Of a stretch of 64,000 nt of DNA, positions 45,510-53,517 are shown one piece after another. The notes below the pieces were generated by a model, which saw only the letters and a list, made by a program, of their open reading frames with translations, ran no database searches and had not been told where the DNA came from. Both the position numbers and the translations under genes were made by a program. The stretch's first letter is position 1. Every line of letters starts with the position of its first letter. This DNA comes from UBA1447 sp002329225 (lineage in GTDB: Bacteria > Bacillota > Clostridia > Oscillospirales > Acutalibacteraceae), in contig JBMNVN010000004.1 of the NCBI GenBank assembly GCA_050946835.1, positions 1 to 64,000 on the forward strand, in the 5' to 3' direction.

Positions 45510-46735
45510 ACGAGTAATCTTTTAATCCTTTCCGCTTGTAAAACATTGTTCTTTTTATTAAGCACAAACTGTCTGGCCGCCTCGCCTTTTTTGAAAAGCT
45601 CCTCCTGCGGTTTTTCCAACATTTTTTTCAATGCCTCCGTCACCGCCTCGGTGCCTTCTCCGTCAATAGTATAAACATAATTATAATACTCCTTTGGCAT
45701 CCCGGGCAACCTTGTTGTCAAAACCGGAGTTCCGGAAACCATGTATTCCATATTTTTTGAGGGAAACGAATAGAGGGTAAACTCCTCATTCACGGGGCGC
45801 GGATTCACCAAAAGAGTAGCCTGACGCTCCTTTTCCACAACCTCCTTGTTGTCGACCCTGCCCAAATATTTTATCCGCCCGTCAATTTGTGCGGCCTTAA
45901 TAATCTCCGGCACATAATCTCCGTCGCCATAAATTTCCAACCGCAAGTCTTCCCCGGGCACAGCTATAAAGCCGTCTACAAGCGCTTTGAGTCCGTACTG
46001 TTCCCGCAATGCACCTGCATACATAATGACTCTCGGGGACTTTTCTTGAAAGGAAAAGCTTTCCTCAAAATCAATTTCTTTTATATCCACGAGCCCCTCT
46101 AATACCATATACGGCTTCCCCTTTTTATTGACCACGGAATTGGCCTGTTCGGTTATTACTACAAAACCGTCAAGATTGGCATAGCTTTTTGAAACAAGTT
46201 TTCTGATAATTTTTGCAAGGGTTTTGCGTTTTGTCTGATCATTGACTACATCGCCCATATATTCATATATATCGGCAAAAATACCGATTTTTTTGCAGCG
46301 AAGTATTTGAGCGACAAGCACCACTCCGGGGATAACCGTTACATAGGCGGCATCAATTAATATAAGCTTTTCATCCTCATTCTTGTTTTTTAGCAACCAG
46401 GACAACGTGTTGAAAAAGAACGATATTGCAAGACAGATTTGTTTAAGAACCGGCAGGTTAAGTATAGCCAAGTGTTTATATTTTATCAAGCCCTTTTTCT
46501 CTTTTTTTATTCCTAACAGCAGTCCTTTGTGCGTTTTGAAAGAAACGGTCCTGCCGACAAGAGAAAGAACCTCCGTGTTGTTATCGGCAACCAAACCCTG
46601 CTGAATCAATGTATGAAATTTTATCCCCGCCTCTTCCATTCCGTAAGCGGTTGTACTGACTCCCTTACGAACTTTGTCCTTCAGAGCGAAGAACTCTTTT
46701 TCAGACGGCACGGAAGAAATATATAGTATTTTCAT
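45506..46735 (-). CDS. Glycosyltransferase, GT4-like
   Basis: The 409-residue GT-B enzyme has the N-terminal opening MKILYISSVPSEKEFFALKD. A central DGFVVITEQANSVVNKKG and the C-terminal domain follow, with VIMYAGALREQYGLKALVDG, IKYLGRVDNKEV and the donor-binding SFPSKNMEYMVSGTPVLTTR. It should add one sugar to the growing lipid-linked unit; the sugar is unknown. No strong ribosome site is visible and a 117-base gap precedes it. Its stop overlaps the polymerase start. Confidence 0.88.
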   Translation of the reverse strand: MKILYISSVPSEKEFFALKDKVRKGVSTTAYGMEEAGIKFHTLIQQGLVADNNTEVLSLVGRTVSFKTHKGLLLGIKKEKKGLIKYKHLAILNLPVLKQICLAISFFFNTLSWLLKNKNEDEKLILIDAAYVTVIPGVVLVAQILRCKKIGIFADIYEYMGDVVNDQTKRKTLAKIIRKLVSKSYANLDGFVVITEQANSVVNKKGKPYMVLEGLVDIKEIDFEESFSFQEKSPRVIMYAGALREQYGLKALVDGFIAVPGEDLRLEIYGDGDYVPEIIKAAQIDGRIKYLGRVDNKEVVEKERQATLLVNPRPVNEEFTLYSFPSKNMEYMVSGTPVLTTRLPGMPKEYYNYVYTIDGEGTEAVTEALKKMLEKPQEELFKKGEAARQFVLNKKNNVLQAERIKRLLV

Positions 46736-46852
46736 TTTATCAAATCTCTTATTTCTTTCAATATGTTTATTGCCTGCGTAAAGTTGCAGATACGATTCAT
46801 CTATGATTCATTATGTTATTAAAACAAATAAATATTAGAAAACATTTTCGCC

Positions 46853-48061
46853 TTAACCGAGAATGTTTTTATAGCACGCAAGGTATTCTGCAAACCTGTC
46901 GGTCTTTCCATATTTTGCCTTCGCTCTGTTCACACAGTTTGCCGTATAAGCAGCTTTCCCCTTTTCACGCACCGATTGAATTTTTTCTAAAAGTAAATCA
47001 GTATTGCCCCGCTCAACAATATAGCCGGTTTTTTCATCAATGCTTTCCGGGCTCCCACCCGTGTCAAAGGTAACAACCGGAGTCCCGCACGCCAGAGCCT
47101 CCAGATTAGTCGTAGGAAAGGTGTCTTCCATGGTGGGATTGACGAAAACATCCGCCGTTGAATAAATCTCCGCAAGTTCCTGAACACTGTCGGTTCTTTT
47201 GATTGTCAAAATACTCTTTGGAAGACCGACAATCTGCTTATCGTTGAGCCCCACCAAAACTATCTTTGTGTTTTCGACAATCTTCTCGGACAGCGATACA
47301 AAAAACTCCAGTCCTTTTCTTTCCTCCCACTTGCTTGCAACTCCGAGAACCACAAAGCGGTTTTCTAAATTATTGTCTTTGCGGAATTTGCCCTGATTGA
47401 GGGGCTTGAATGTTTCCAAATCAATACCGTTATTTATAACTTCAGTCTTATACTTCTTTAAAAAAGACTGTTTTGCAAACTCCGCCAACCACTGAGAGGG
47501 AGATATTAAAATCATATTTTTTACAGAGGTGAACAGCCGACGCTTATCTTCATAGTTTCTCTTTGAAGAATCCAAAAACAAACTCGTCGGATACTCATTC
47601 TTTTGAGGGCAGGAAAAGCAGCCTGTTTTCCATTTTTCACATTTGATAAAATCGAAATGAGAGCAATGTCCGGTAAAGGCCCAGCAGTCATGAAGAGTCC
47701 ACACTATCGGTTTGTTTGCTTGGGCAAGCCAATCGAAAAGCAGTTTTATGTTAATGTAGTAACCGTGAATGTTATGGAGATGAATTATATCGGGGTTATA
47801 CTCCTCAGCCCGTTTAATAAACTCTTTAGTGGCACGGCTCGAATAAAAACCGTGCCTGTCGGTCATTCTGCTTAAAACCCCGTGGATATTAACGCCCATA
47901 TCGGAACCTATCCGCAAGTTTTTAACATTTTCAGGCGCCGTACCTCGGCCGTAAGCTATTAGGAACTCGTGCCCCTGTTCCAAGAGAAAAGCGCCAAGTT
48001 CCACAGCGATTCGCCCGGTGCTGCCGTACCCGCAGGTTGAATTAATCTGAAGAACCTTCAT
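46853..48061 (-). CDS. Glycosyltransferase, GT4 family
   Basis: The 402-residue GT-B enzyme opens MKVLQINSTCGYGSTGRIAV. It carries LHNIHGYYINIKLLFDWLAQ and a cysteine-rich insert (HDCWAFTGHCSHFDFIKCEK and TGCFSCPQ) characteristic of WcaC-like GT4 members. The C-terminal domain has NNGIDLETFKP, LGVASKWEERKGLEFFV, and the E-x7-E donor motif in NPTMEDTFPTTNLEALACGT. It should transfer a sugar in assembly of the surface polysaccharide. The cysteines might bind a metal. Confidence 0.9.
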   Translation of the reverse strand: MKVLQINSTCGYGSTGRIAVELGAFLLEQGHEFLIAYGRGTAPENVKNLRIGSDMGVNIHGVLSRMTDRHGFYSSRATKEFIKRAEEYNPDIIHLHNIHGYYINIKLLFDWLAQANKPIVWTLHDCWAFTGHCSHFDFIKCEKWKTGCFSCPQKNEYPTSLFLDSSKRNYEDKRRLFTSVKNMILISPSQWLAEFAKQSFLKKYKTEVINNGIDLETFKPLNQGKFRKDNNLENRFVVLGVASKWEERKGLEFFVSLSEKIVENTKIVLVGLNDKQIVGLPKSILTIKRTDSVQELAEIYSTADVFVNPTMEDTFPTTNLEALACGTPVVTFDTGGSPESIDEKTGYIVERGNTDLLLEKIQSVREKGKAAYTANCVNRAKAKYGKTDRFAEYLACYKNILG

Positions 48062-48106
48062 GACAATCTCTAAAACCTTTCCTTTGATGTTAATTTAGAG
48101 CTCCGC

Positions 48107-49324
48107 TCAGGCGTTCATTAGCCAGTCATCCATTTGGTCAAGGAGCTTTTCACGTTCGAAATTGCTTAAAAAATATTTATAAGCGTTTTCTCCGATTTGT
48201 TGAAGTTCCTTTTTTGAGGTTGCGGCCAATTCAGCAATTCTTTCGGCGAGCATTTTTGCGTTTCCCGCATCCGCACAGACTCCCGCGCCAGCCTCGTTTA
48301 TAATGGCCTGCACTTCACCGTCTATGGAACCTATCAGAGGCCTTGCACAAGCCATACAAGACTGAACCTTGGCGGGGATCGTCATTGAAAAAACTCTGCT
48401 GGGCGCCAAAGTGATAAGGGCGGCATCCCCGGCACAAATCAGTTCGGGAACCTTTCCCACCGGTTGTCTGTCAATCATAAGAAAGCTGTCTTCCACCCGG
48501 TTGCCCCTTATGGCAAACATGAGGTTTTCTTTGTAACGGCCGTCCCCTATGATGCAAAACCTGACCGGAATCTTTTTATCGGCAAGCATCTTTGCGGTAA
48601 CCGGCAGAATATGAAGACCCTGAGCCTGTCCTATATTGCCGGCAAAAATTATATTAAACTTCCCGTCTTTCGGGATTACCTTTGTGGTTATTTCTTCTTC
48701 ACTCAACGGCTTGAAAAACTCTTCCGCATATTGGGGCCAAAAAAAGATTTTTTCGCCGTCTATGCCCCGTTCTTCAATCGCTGCCGCACAGCTCTTTGAA
48801 GATGTGAATATCTTATCACTTTTTTTGTAAATATAGTCGCACACCCTGCCCAACGGCTCCATTATAAACCGGCTTTCAATGTTTGTAATGTATTCCACCG
48901 TATCCGGCCAAAGGTCCAGCACGTAGAGAAAGCAGGGGATTTTATTCTTCTTTGCAAAGCTCGCACCTACCAGCGCCTGAGTAAGAGGTGATGAAGCATA
49001 AACAAAGACTACATCCGCCTTTTCTCGAGTGAAGACACTCCATAAAAAGCCCGATACAACAAATGAGATGTAGTTGAGAACAAGCTGAATTTTGCTATTG
49101 CCTCGGGGAATCATAGGCAAATGAATAATTTTTATCCCTTTATACTCTTCCCTGCGTTTTTTGAAAAGGCCGTAACCTTTATAAAATTTTCCCTTAGGGT
49201 AATTTGGTATACCCGTAACGGCGGTTACTTCATAACCTCTTTTGATCCAATCTTCGCAAATATCATTAATTCTGAACTGTTCGGGATAAAAACATTGAGA
49301 AACAACGAGTATTTTCTTCCTCAA
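48107..49324 (-). CDS. Glycosyltransferase, WbuB-like GT4 (UUG start)
   Basis: The 405-residue GT-B enzyme resembles WbuB-type transferases: KILVVSQCFYPEQFRINDIC at the N-terminus, VTGIPNYPKGKFYKGYG, an amphipathic membrane-binding segment (LVLNYISFVVSGFLWSVF), then IIFAGNIGQAQGLHILP and VFSMTIPAKVQSCMACARPL. TTG 49324 has GAGGGAGGG upstream; the open frame extends to 49402 without a ribosome site. It is the first gene of the cluster, with its own promoter. WbuB relatives often add the second sugar, for example to an acetamido sugar on undecaprenyl diphosphate. Confidence 0.9.
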   Translation of the reverse strand: MRKKILVVSQCFYPEQFRINDICEDWIKRGYEVTAVTGIPNYPKGKFYKGYGLFKKRREEYKGIKIIHLPMIPRGNSKIQLVLNYISFVVSGFLWSVFTREKADVVFVYASSPLTQALVGASFAKKNKIPCFLYVLDLWPDTVEYITNIESRFIMEPLGRVCDYIYKKSDKIFTSSKSCAAAIEERGIDGEKIFFWPQYAEEFFKPLSEEEITTKVIPKDGKFNIIFAGNIGQAQGLHILPVTAKMLADKKIPVRFCIIGDGRYKENLMFAIRGNRVEDSFLMIDRQPVGKVPELICAGDAALITLAPSRVFSMTIPAKVQSCMACARPLIGSIDGEVQAIINEAGAGVCADAGNAKMLAERIAELAATSKKELQQIGENAYKYFLSNFEREKLLDQMDDWLMNA

Positions 49325-49422
49325 AAAATCCCTCCCTCGCCGGGGCTCCTCCCGGTTTGTTTTTTTGACAAGATTAGTTATGACCGCTAAAAGAAAAAAC
49401 AAATATCTCTAAAAACAGCATC

Positions 49423-49451
49423 AGTATATAAGAATAAGGCTGAAAATGCAA
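49423..49451 (-). promoter_or_regulatory. SigA-type promoter of the polysaccharide cluster
   Basis: Minus strand: TTGCAT (49446-49451), a 17-base spacer, TATACT (49423-49428). Confidence 0.75.
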
Positions 49452-49508
49452 CTGATTTTAAGTCTCCATCGCCTTCCGAGAGGTATCTTTTGCGTTGCAA
49501 AAACGGGT

Positions 49509-49537
49509 TTGAATTATACCGATTGCTTGTGTATAAT
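49509..49537 (+). promoter_or_regulatory. SigA-type promoter of the O-antigen-ligase-like gene
   Basis: TTGAAT (49509-49514), a 17-base spacer, TATAAT (49532-49537). It is divergent from the cluster promoter 57 bases away and rules out an ATG start at 49490. Confidence 0.8.
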
Positions 49538-49573
49538 GGTAAAAAGCTTTTAGATAGAAGGGGGATTGCGGTT

Positions 49574-50914
49574 TTGAGGGCATTTGCTGCTCTGTCGCAA
49601 GACAGACGAGTGCGGTACGGTGCATTATCGATTTTTCTTTTTGCCCCTTTGCTGCCGGAATGGCTGGCGCCACTGACTACTCTTTTTGCTTTTATCCTGT
49701 TTTTTCGCTATGCCCGCAGTCAATCAATACTAATTACGCCCCGCAATCAGCAAATTTTAGCAGTCATTTTCTTATGTTGGCAATTCTTAGGTATCCCTCG
49801 TTCAAATTACCGTATAAGCAGTCTGGTTTTTTCACTGTTATGGTCGCTGATGTTTTTAGGGTTTTTGACGGTCAGTAATCTTTTGACAGATGAGGGCAGC
49901 CTCAGAGGCGCCGTTGTCGCCATAACACTTTGCGGAGGTATTGTCGGTTGTATTGCAGTCGGCCAGATTTTTCTTTTTCACTTCGGCGGCTACATTAACG
50001 AATCCCTTCGAACCTTCTTTAACCCATTCTGGGGCAAAGCGGATGTTTTTCTCGCCGACATTGCCGTCAATCGCCTTTTACCTGACAAAATTTTGGCATT
50101 GCTCCCTGTACATGCCCCGGTTCAGGCGCGGGAAAGGGCAAACTCTACCTTTTCAAACCCCATCTTCTTGGCCTGCTACTCGCTTATGGTTCTTCCCCTC
50201 TCAGTATATTGCTTTTCAAACGGCAAAACATGGAAGAAAAAGCTCATTTTAGCTGTCTGTGTAGTGGCCTGTGTTGGAGGGATAGCCGCCTCCTATTCCA
50301 GAGGAGCTTATCTTTCCGTTATAGTAGTTGTGTTTGTAATGCTTTTTATGGGTTGGAAACAGGCCTTGGGAATTGTTGTCGCAAGCCCCGTATTTTTATG
50401 GCTTTTCCCTTCCGGCGTGTATAGACGCCTGCTCTCTCTACTTAATCTTCGTGATTTTTCGGTTGTCACCCGCTCCCGGATTTGGGAGATTTGCATAGCC
50501 CTGTTAAAAGAACACTGGGTTTGGGGATTGGGGCCCGGGGTGGAAAACATACGGCACATCCTTATTGAGCGGGGAGAAATTCATCAGCCCCATGCCCATA
50601 ACCTTGTTCTGCAGCTTTTTCTGGAGGGCGGAATAATCGGCATTGCACTTTTTGTCGCCGTTATTATATGGACTTTTATAGATCTGATTGTAGTTTGCTT
50701 CCGCTCAAAAAAGGGGCGCCCGTTGGCGGTGGCTCTGTTAGCGGGCTTAACCGGGCTTCTGGTGTTCGGATTTTTTGATTATGTGCTTTACGGCGCAAAA
50801 ATCCTGCAGTTTTTCATGATGTACTTAGGTTTAGCGATGGCCGTAAAATCTGTGTACGGTAAAAAAAACGCTGACGCTGAGGAGAGTACGGAGCCGATGA
50901 TCAATGTAGCTTAG
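49574..50914 (+). CDS. O-antigen ligase/polymerase-like membrane protein (Wzy_C)
   Basis: The 446-residue membrane protein has about 10-12 helices and a Wzy_C domain: IAASYSRGAYLSVIVVVFVM, SRIWEICIALLKEHWVWGLG, PGVENI and the conserved His loop EIHQPHAHNLVLQLFLEGGI. Members join or polymerise glycans outside the membrane. TTG 49574 is chosen because AGAAGGGGG lies 9 bases upstream and the promoter is at 49509-49537. It is transcribed away from the polysaccharide cluster but is probably functionally linked. In a Gram-positive cell it might attach a polymer to wall or lipid rather than to lipopolysaccharide. Confidence 0.85.
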   Translation: MRAFAALSQDRRVRYGALSIFLFAPLLPEWLAPLTTLFAFILFFRYARSQSILITPRNQQILAVIFLCWQFLGIPRSNYRISSLVFSLLWSLMFLGFLTVSNLLTDEGSLRGAVVAITLCGGIVGCIAVGQIFLFHFGGYINESLRTFFNPFWGKADVFLADIAVNRLLPDKILALLPVHAPVQARERANSTFSNPIFLACYSLMVLPLSVYCFSNGKTWKKKLILAVCVVACVGGIAASYSRGAYLSVIVVVFVMLFMGWKQALGIVVASPVFLWLFPSGVYRRLLSLLNLRDFSVVTRSRIWEICIALLKEHWVWGLGPGVENIRHILIERGEIHQPHAHNLVLQLFLEGGIIGIALFVAVIIWTFIDLIVVCFRSKKGRPLAVALLAGLTGLLVFGFFDYVLYGAKILQFFMMYLGLAMAVKSVYGKKNADAEESTEPMINVA

Positions 50915-50993
50915 TTTTGTTTTTTGATGTAAGCAATTATTGTTTTGGATAAAGATGTCGCAAAAAATAGAGTTCAAGAAGGAGATGTTTTAA

Positions 50994-51110
50994 ATGGCAA
51001 GAAAAACTAGAAGCGATTGCACGGTGGGTACATTTGAGAAAAAACATGATCTTCCGCCCGGTACGCTAAGAAACAAAGACGGAAGGGATACCCGTAGCGA
51101 CAAAAAATAG
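50994..51110 (+). CDS. 38-residue basic small protein
   Basis: ATG 50994 follows a good ribosome site (AAGGAGATG, 5 bases). The 38 codons end in TAG. The product is hydrophilic and highly charged (starts MARKTRSDCTVGTFEKKHDL, ends LRNKDGRDTRSDKK), with no membrane segment. The coherent codons, the strong ribosome site and the position in an otherwise gene-free gap argue that it is real. I vaguely associate the pattern TFEKK...PPGT.RN.DGRDTR with small proteins of other Firmicutes, but cannot verify this. The function is unknown; RNA or protein binding is possible. Confidence 0.6.
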   Translation: MARKTRSDCTVGTFEKKHDLPPGTLRNKDGRDTRSDKK

Positions 51111-51228
51111 GGACCATCAGAGAAGAACATAAAAAGAAAAAATAAGTTACTTTTGACTTTTTTTGATTAAACTTTTAGGGATTGCATATGGCGTTGACGG
51201 ATTTAACTGTCAAGTTTTTAAAAACTGC

Positions 51229-51257
51229 TTGACAAAGCATTTCGGCACCGTTATAAT
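51229..51257 (+). promoter_or_regulatory. Consensus SigA promoter of infC-rpmI-rplT
   Basis: TTGACA (51229-51234), a 17-base spacer, TATAAT (51252-51257): a perfect match in both hexamers and spacing. Confidence 0.93.
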
Positions 51258-51264
51258 TCCTTTT

Positions 51265-51412
51265 GCAACAAAGCAGAGTGGCCGGCAATAATTGCCTTCA
51301 GCTCTCACCTGCGGGGTTTTGTCCGCCGCGAGGTCAATACAAAAAGGGGCTTATGCTTCGGAGTGTTGATTTTTGCGGGGACAGTTGTCGGCTGTTCCCG
51401 CTTTAATTTTTC
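51265..51412 (+). ncRNA. L20-type ribosomal protein leader with attenuator
   Basis: The leader of infC-rpmI-rplT in Firmicutes binds L20 and represses the operon by premature termination. Here the transcript has GGCAAT/ATTGCC (51284-51296), TCACCTGCGGGGTTTTGTCC with CCGCGAGGTCAATAC after it (51305-51340), and then a terminator hairpin. That arrangement fits the known L20 leader. The identification is from position and motifs, not from a covariance search. Confidence 0.75.
51375..51412 (+). terminator. Attenuator terminator in the infC leader
   Basis: GCGGGGACAG (51375-51384) pairs with CTGTTCCCGC (51392-51401) over ten positions with one G-U. TTTAATTTTT follows. It lies 22 bases before the infC start, so it must be read through for expression. 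Confidence 0.85.
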
Positions 51413-51434
51413 GGTTTAACGGAGGTGTTTTCAT

Positions 51435-51953
51435 ATCAGCAGCAAGGTAGTGCAGATTAACGAGGAGATTACCGACAAAGAGGTAAGAGTCATATCCGAA
51501 AGCGGCGAGCAACTGGGCATTATGCCCCCAAAAGAGGCGCTCAGGCTTGCAGAGGAGAGGGCTCTTGATCTGGTCAAGATTGCTCCTCAGGCAAATCCGC
51601 CCGTCTGCAAAATCATGGATTACGGCAAATATCGTTTCGAACAGACAAAACGCGAAAAAGAGGCCAGGAAAAAGCAAAAAACCGTGGACATCAAGGAAGT
51701 AAGACTTTCCCTTAAAATTGACACCCACGATTTTGAAACAAAGGTCGGTCATGCAAAAAGATTCTTGACCGCCGGGGATAAAGTCAAGGTTTCCATAAGA
51801 TTCCGCGGCAGGGAATTAGCTCATCCGCAAATCGGTCTTGATAACATGGAGCGTTTTGCTGCGGCTTGTGAGGAATTCGGAACCGTTGAAAAAGCCGCCA
51901 AACTTGAAGGCCGTCAAATGCTGATGTTTCTTGCCCCGAAAACCGCAAAATGA
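51435..51953 (+). CDS. infC: Translation initiation factor IF-3 (AUC start)
   Basis: IF-3 binds the 30S subunit, prevents 50S joining and checks the start codon. The 172-residue product has the N-terminal domain (QINEEITDKEVRVISESGEQ, then KIAPQANPPVCKIMDYGKYR), a Lys-rich linker and the C-terminal domain (KTVDIKEVRLSLKIDTHDFE, FRGRELAHP). GGAGGTG (51421-51427) is 7 bases before ATC at 51435, which gives ISSKVVQINEE. The first normal codon, GTG 51450, is 22 bases from the ribosome site, too far. A rare AUU/AUC/AUA start is characteristic of infC and underlies autoregulation by IF-3. Confidence 0.93.
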   Translation: MSSKVVQINEEITDKEVRVISESGEQLGIMPPKEALRLAEERALDLVKIAPQANPPVCKIMDYGKYRFEQTKREKEARKKQKTVDIKEVRLSLKIDTHDFETKVGHAKRFLTAGDKVKVSIRFRGRELAHPQIGLDNMERFAAACEEFGTVEKAAKLEGRQMLMFLAPKTAK

Positions 51954-51981
51954 AAAACTTTAACCGCATAGGAGGAAAATC

Positions 51982-52179
51982 ATGCCTAAACTGAAAACCC
52001 ACAGCGGAGCTAAAAAACGCTTCAAGCTGTCAAAAACCGGGAAACCCGTTCGCGCCCATGCGAACATGTCCCACATTCTCACTAAGAAAACCACAAAGCG
52101 CAAGAGAAATTTGCGTAAGACTACCGTGGCCGATGTCACAAACCAAAAACAGATTAAACGCCTTATTCCTTATAAATAA
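51982..52179 (+). CDS. rpmI: Ribosomal protein L35
   Basis: The 65-residue large-subunit protein is strongly basic: MPKLKTHSGAKKRFKLSKTG, then AHANMSHILTKKTTKRKRNL. TAGGAGG precedes the ATG. It is the middle gene of infC-rpmI-rplT, 28 bases after infC. Confidence 0.98.
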   Translation: MPKLKTHSGAKKRFKLSKTGKPVRAHANMSHILTKKTTKRKRNLRKTTVADVTNQKQIKRLIPYK

Positions 52180-52216
52180 GTGAAAGGCAAATTGTTGAAA
52201 AACGGAGGAATTTACA

Positions 52217-52576
52217 ATGGCACGCATAAAAGGCGCTGTTATGACGCGCAAAAGAAGGAATAAGGTCCTTAAACTCGCCAAAGGCTACTACGGTTCCAAG
52301 AGCAAGCTTTTCAGAACTGCAAAACAGGCGGTAATGAAGTCCGGCCAATACGCCTATGTAGGGCGCAAACAGAAAAAACGCGACTTCCGCCGTCTTTGGA
52401 TAACCCGCATTTCCGCTGCGGCGAAAATCAACGGAATGAACTATTCCACCTTTATCAACGGATTGAAAAAGGCCGACATCGGCCTGAACCGCAAAATGCT
52501 TGCGGAAATCGCCGTTTCCGACCCCGCCGCTTTCGCCTCCCTGGTTGAAAAGGCTAAATCGGCACTCGCTTCCTGA
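52217..52576 (+). CDS. rplT: Ribosomal protein L20
   Basis: The 119-residue large-subunit protein (MARIKGAVMTRKRRNKVLKL, GYYGSKSKLFRTAKQAVMKS) has a basic N-terminal extension and a globular C-terminus (FINGLKKADIGLNRKMLAEI). It should also repress its own operon through the leader at 51265-51412. CGGAGG precedes the ATG. Confidence 0.98.
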   Translation: MARIKGAVMTRKRRNKVLKLAKGYYGSKSKLFRTAKQAVMKSGQYAYVGRKQKKRDFRRLWITRISAAAKINGMNYSTFINGLKKADIGLNRKMLAEIAVSDPAAFASLVEKAKSALAS

Positions 52577-52592
52577 ATACGGACGGCTAAAT

Positions 52593-52620
52593 GCGGGCCT
52601 TTCGGCCCGCGTTTTTATTT
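52593..52620 (+). terminator. Terminator of infC-rpmI-rplT
   Basis: GCGGGCC-TTTC-GGCCCGC (52593-52610) followed by GTTTTTATTT. Confidence 0.93.
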
Positions 52621-52635
52621 GTAAAAACATCGGGC

Positions 52636-52664
52636 TTGACAATAATGGTAATATATTATATAGC
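52636..52664 (+). promoter_or_regulatory. Candidate promoter of the trmH-dprA-topA-trmFO run
   Basis: TTGACA (52636-52641) is perfect. The -10 is weaker: TATAGC at 17 bases, or TATATA at a shorter spacing. Confidence 0.5.
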
Positions 52665-52731
52665 GATTCGGCATACAATATATAGTCTCGCTTATTCTGA
52701 CCCTTCGCCAACTCATCAAGAGGTAAAGCTA

Positions 52732-53517
52732 ATGGAAATTATCAGCAGCCGCACAAATGAAAAAATCAAACAGGCCGCAGGTCTTGCAGAAAACGCCTCC
52801 TTGCGGCGAAGTACCGGTCTCTTTTTGTTGGAGGGAGCAAGGCTTTGTGCGGACGCAGCCGGGAGCGGCGTGAAAATTGCAAGAGTATTTGCAACCCGCA
52901 AGGCAATTGAAAAATATCCCGATTATTTATCCCTGATACAAAAAAATGCCGAGGAATGTTATGAGATTACCCCGGAGGTGGCTGCGAAACTTTCCGAAAC
53001 CCGCAGCGACCAGGGCGTGTTCTGTGTTTGCGAAATGCTTGACAACTCCATGCAGGCGGATAAAATAAACTCTTGCGGGCGTTATATTGCATTGGAAAAC
53101 ATACAGGATCCCGCTAATTTAGGCGCCGTTTGCCGAACGGCGGAAGCCCTGGGCATTGACGGCATTGTGGCCGGAGGGGGTTGTGATGTATATAACCCGA
53201 AGGCTCTGCGTGCCGCTATGGGTTCTTCCCTCCGTATGCCGATTTTTAAAACCGATGCTTTGTCCGCCTTTCTTAAACAGGCAAGCGAAGCGGGAGTTCG
53301 TTGCGTGGCCTTTGTGTTGGACGGAGACCCCGATGTGTTCAGCAGCATAAACGGCGCTCAAGGTATAATTTGCGTAATAGGCAACGAAGGCGCCGGTATT
53401 ACGGCGCAAACACGGGCTGTATGCTCCGATTCGGCACTTATACCCATGAAAGGTAAAGCGGAGTCCCTTAATGCGGCGGCAGGTGCCGCAATTGTTATGT
53501 GGGAGCTTGTCAGATGA
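52732..53517 (+). CDS. SpoU/TrmH-family RNA 2'-O-methyltransferase
   Basis: The 261-residue SPOUT methyltransferase acts on ribose 2'-hydroxyls of rRNA or tRNA using S-adenosylmethionine. An N-terminal L30e-like substrate-binding domain (ISSRTNEKIKQAAG, LFLLEGARLCADA) is followed by the knotted catalytic domain with motif 1 ENIQDPANLGAVCRTAEALG, motif 2 VIGNEGAGIT and motif 3 IPMKGKAESLNAAAGAAIVM. ATG 52732 follows AGAGG; the open frame to 52591 would start inside the rplT terminator. The target is not predictable. The stop overlaps the dprA start. Confidence 0.93.
   Translation: MEIISSRTNEKIKQAAGLAENASLRRSTGLFLLEGARLCADAAGSGVKIARVFATRKAIEKYPDYLSLIQKNAEECYEITPEVAAKLSETRSDQGVFCVCEMLDNSMQADKINSCGRYIALENIQDPANLGAVCRTAEALGIDGIVAGGGCDVYNPKALRAAMGSSLRMPIFKTDALSAFLKQASEAGVRCVAFVLDGDPDVFSSINGAQGIICVIGNEGAGITAQTRAVCSDSALIPMKGKAESLNAAAGAAIVMWELVR

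Larger units (their letters stand above)
51111..51434 (+). other. Promoter and long leader of the infC operon
   Basis: The 324 gene-free bases contain AT-rich sequence to 51228, then a consensus promoter (51229-51257). A structured leader of about 170 bases follows, ending in an attenuator hairpin. Confidence 0.8.

Noticed and set aside
49490..49573. ATG start 28 codons upstream for the Wzy_C protein
   Set aside because: A consensus-like promoter lies inside this segment, so the transcript begins after that ATG. The TTG at 49574 has a proper ribosome site.
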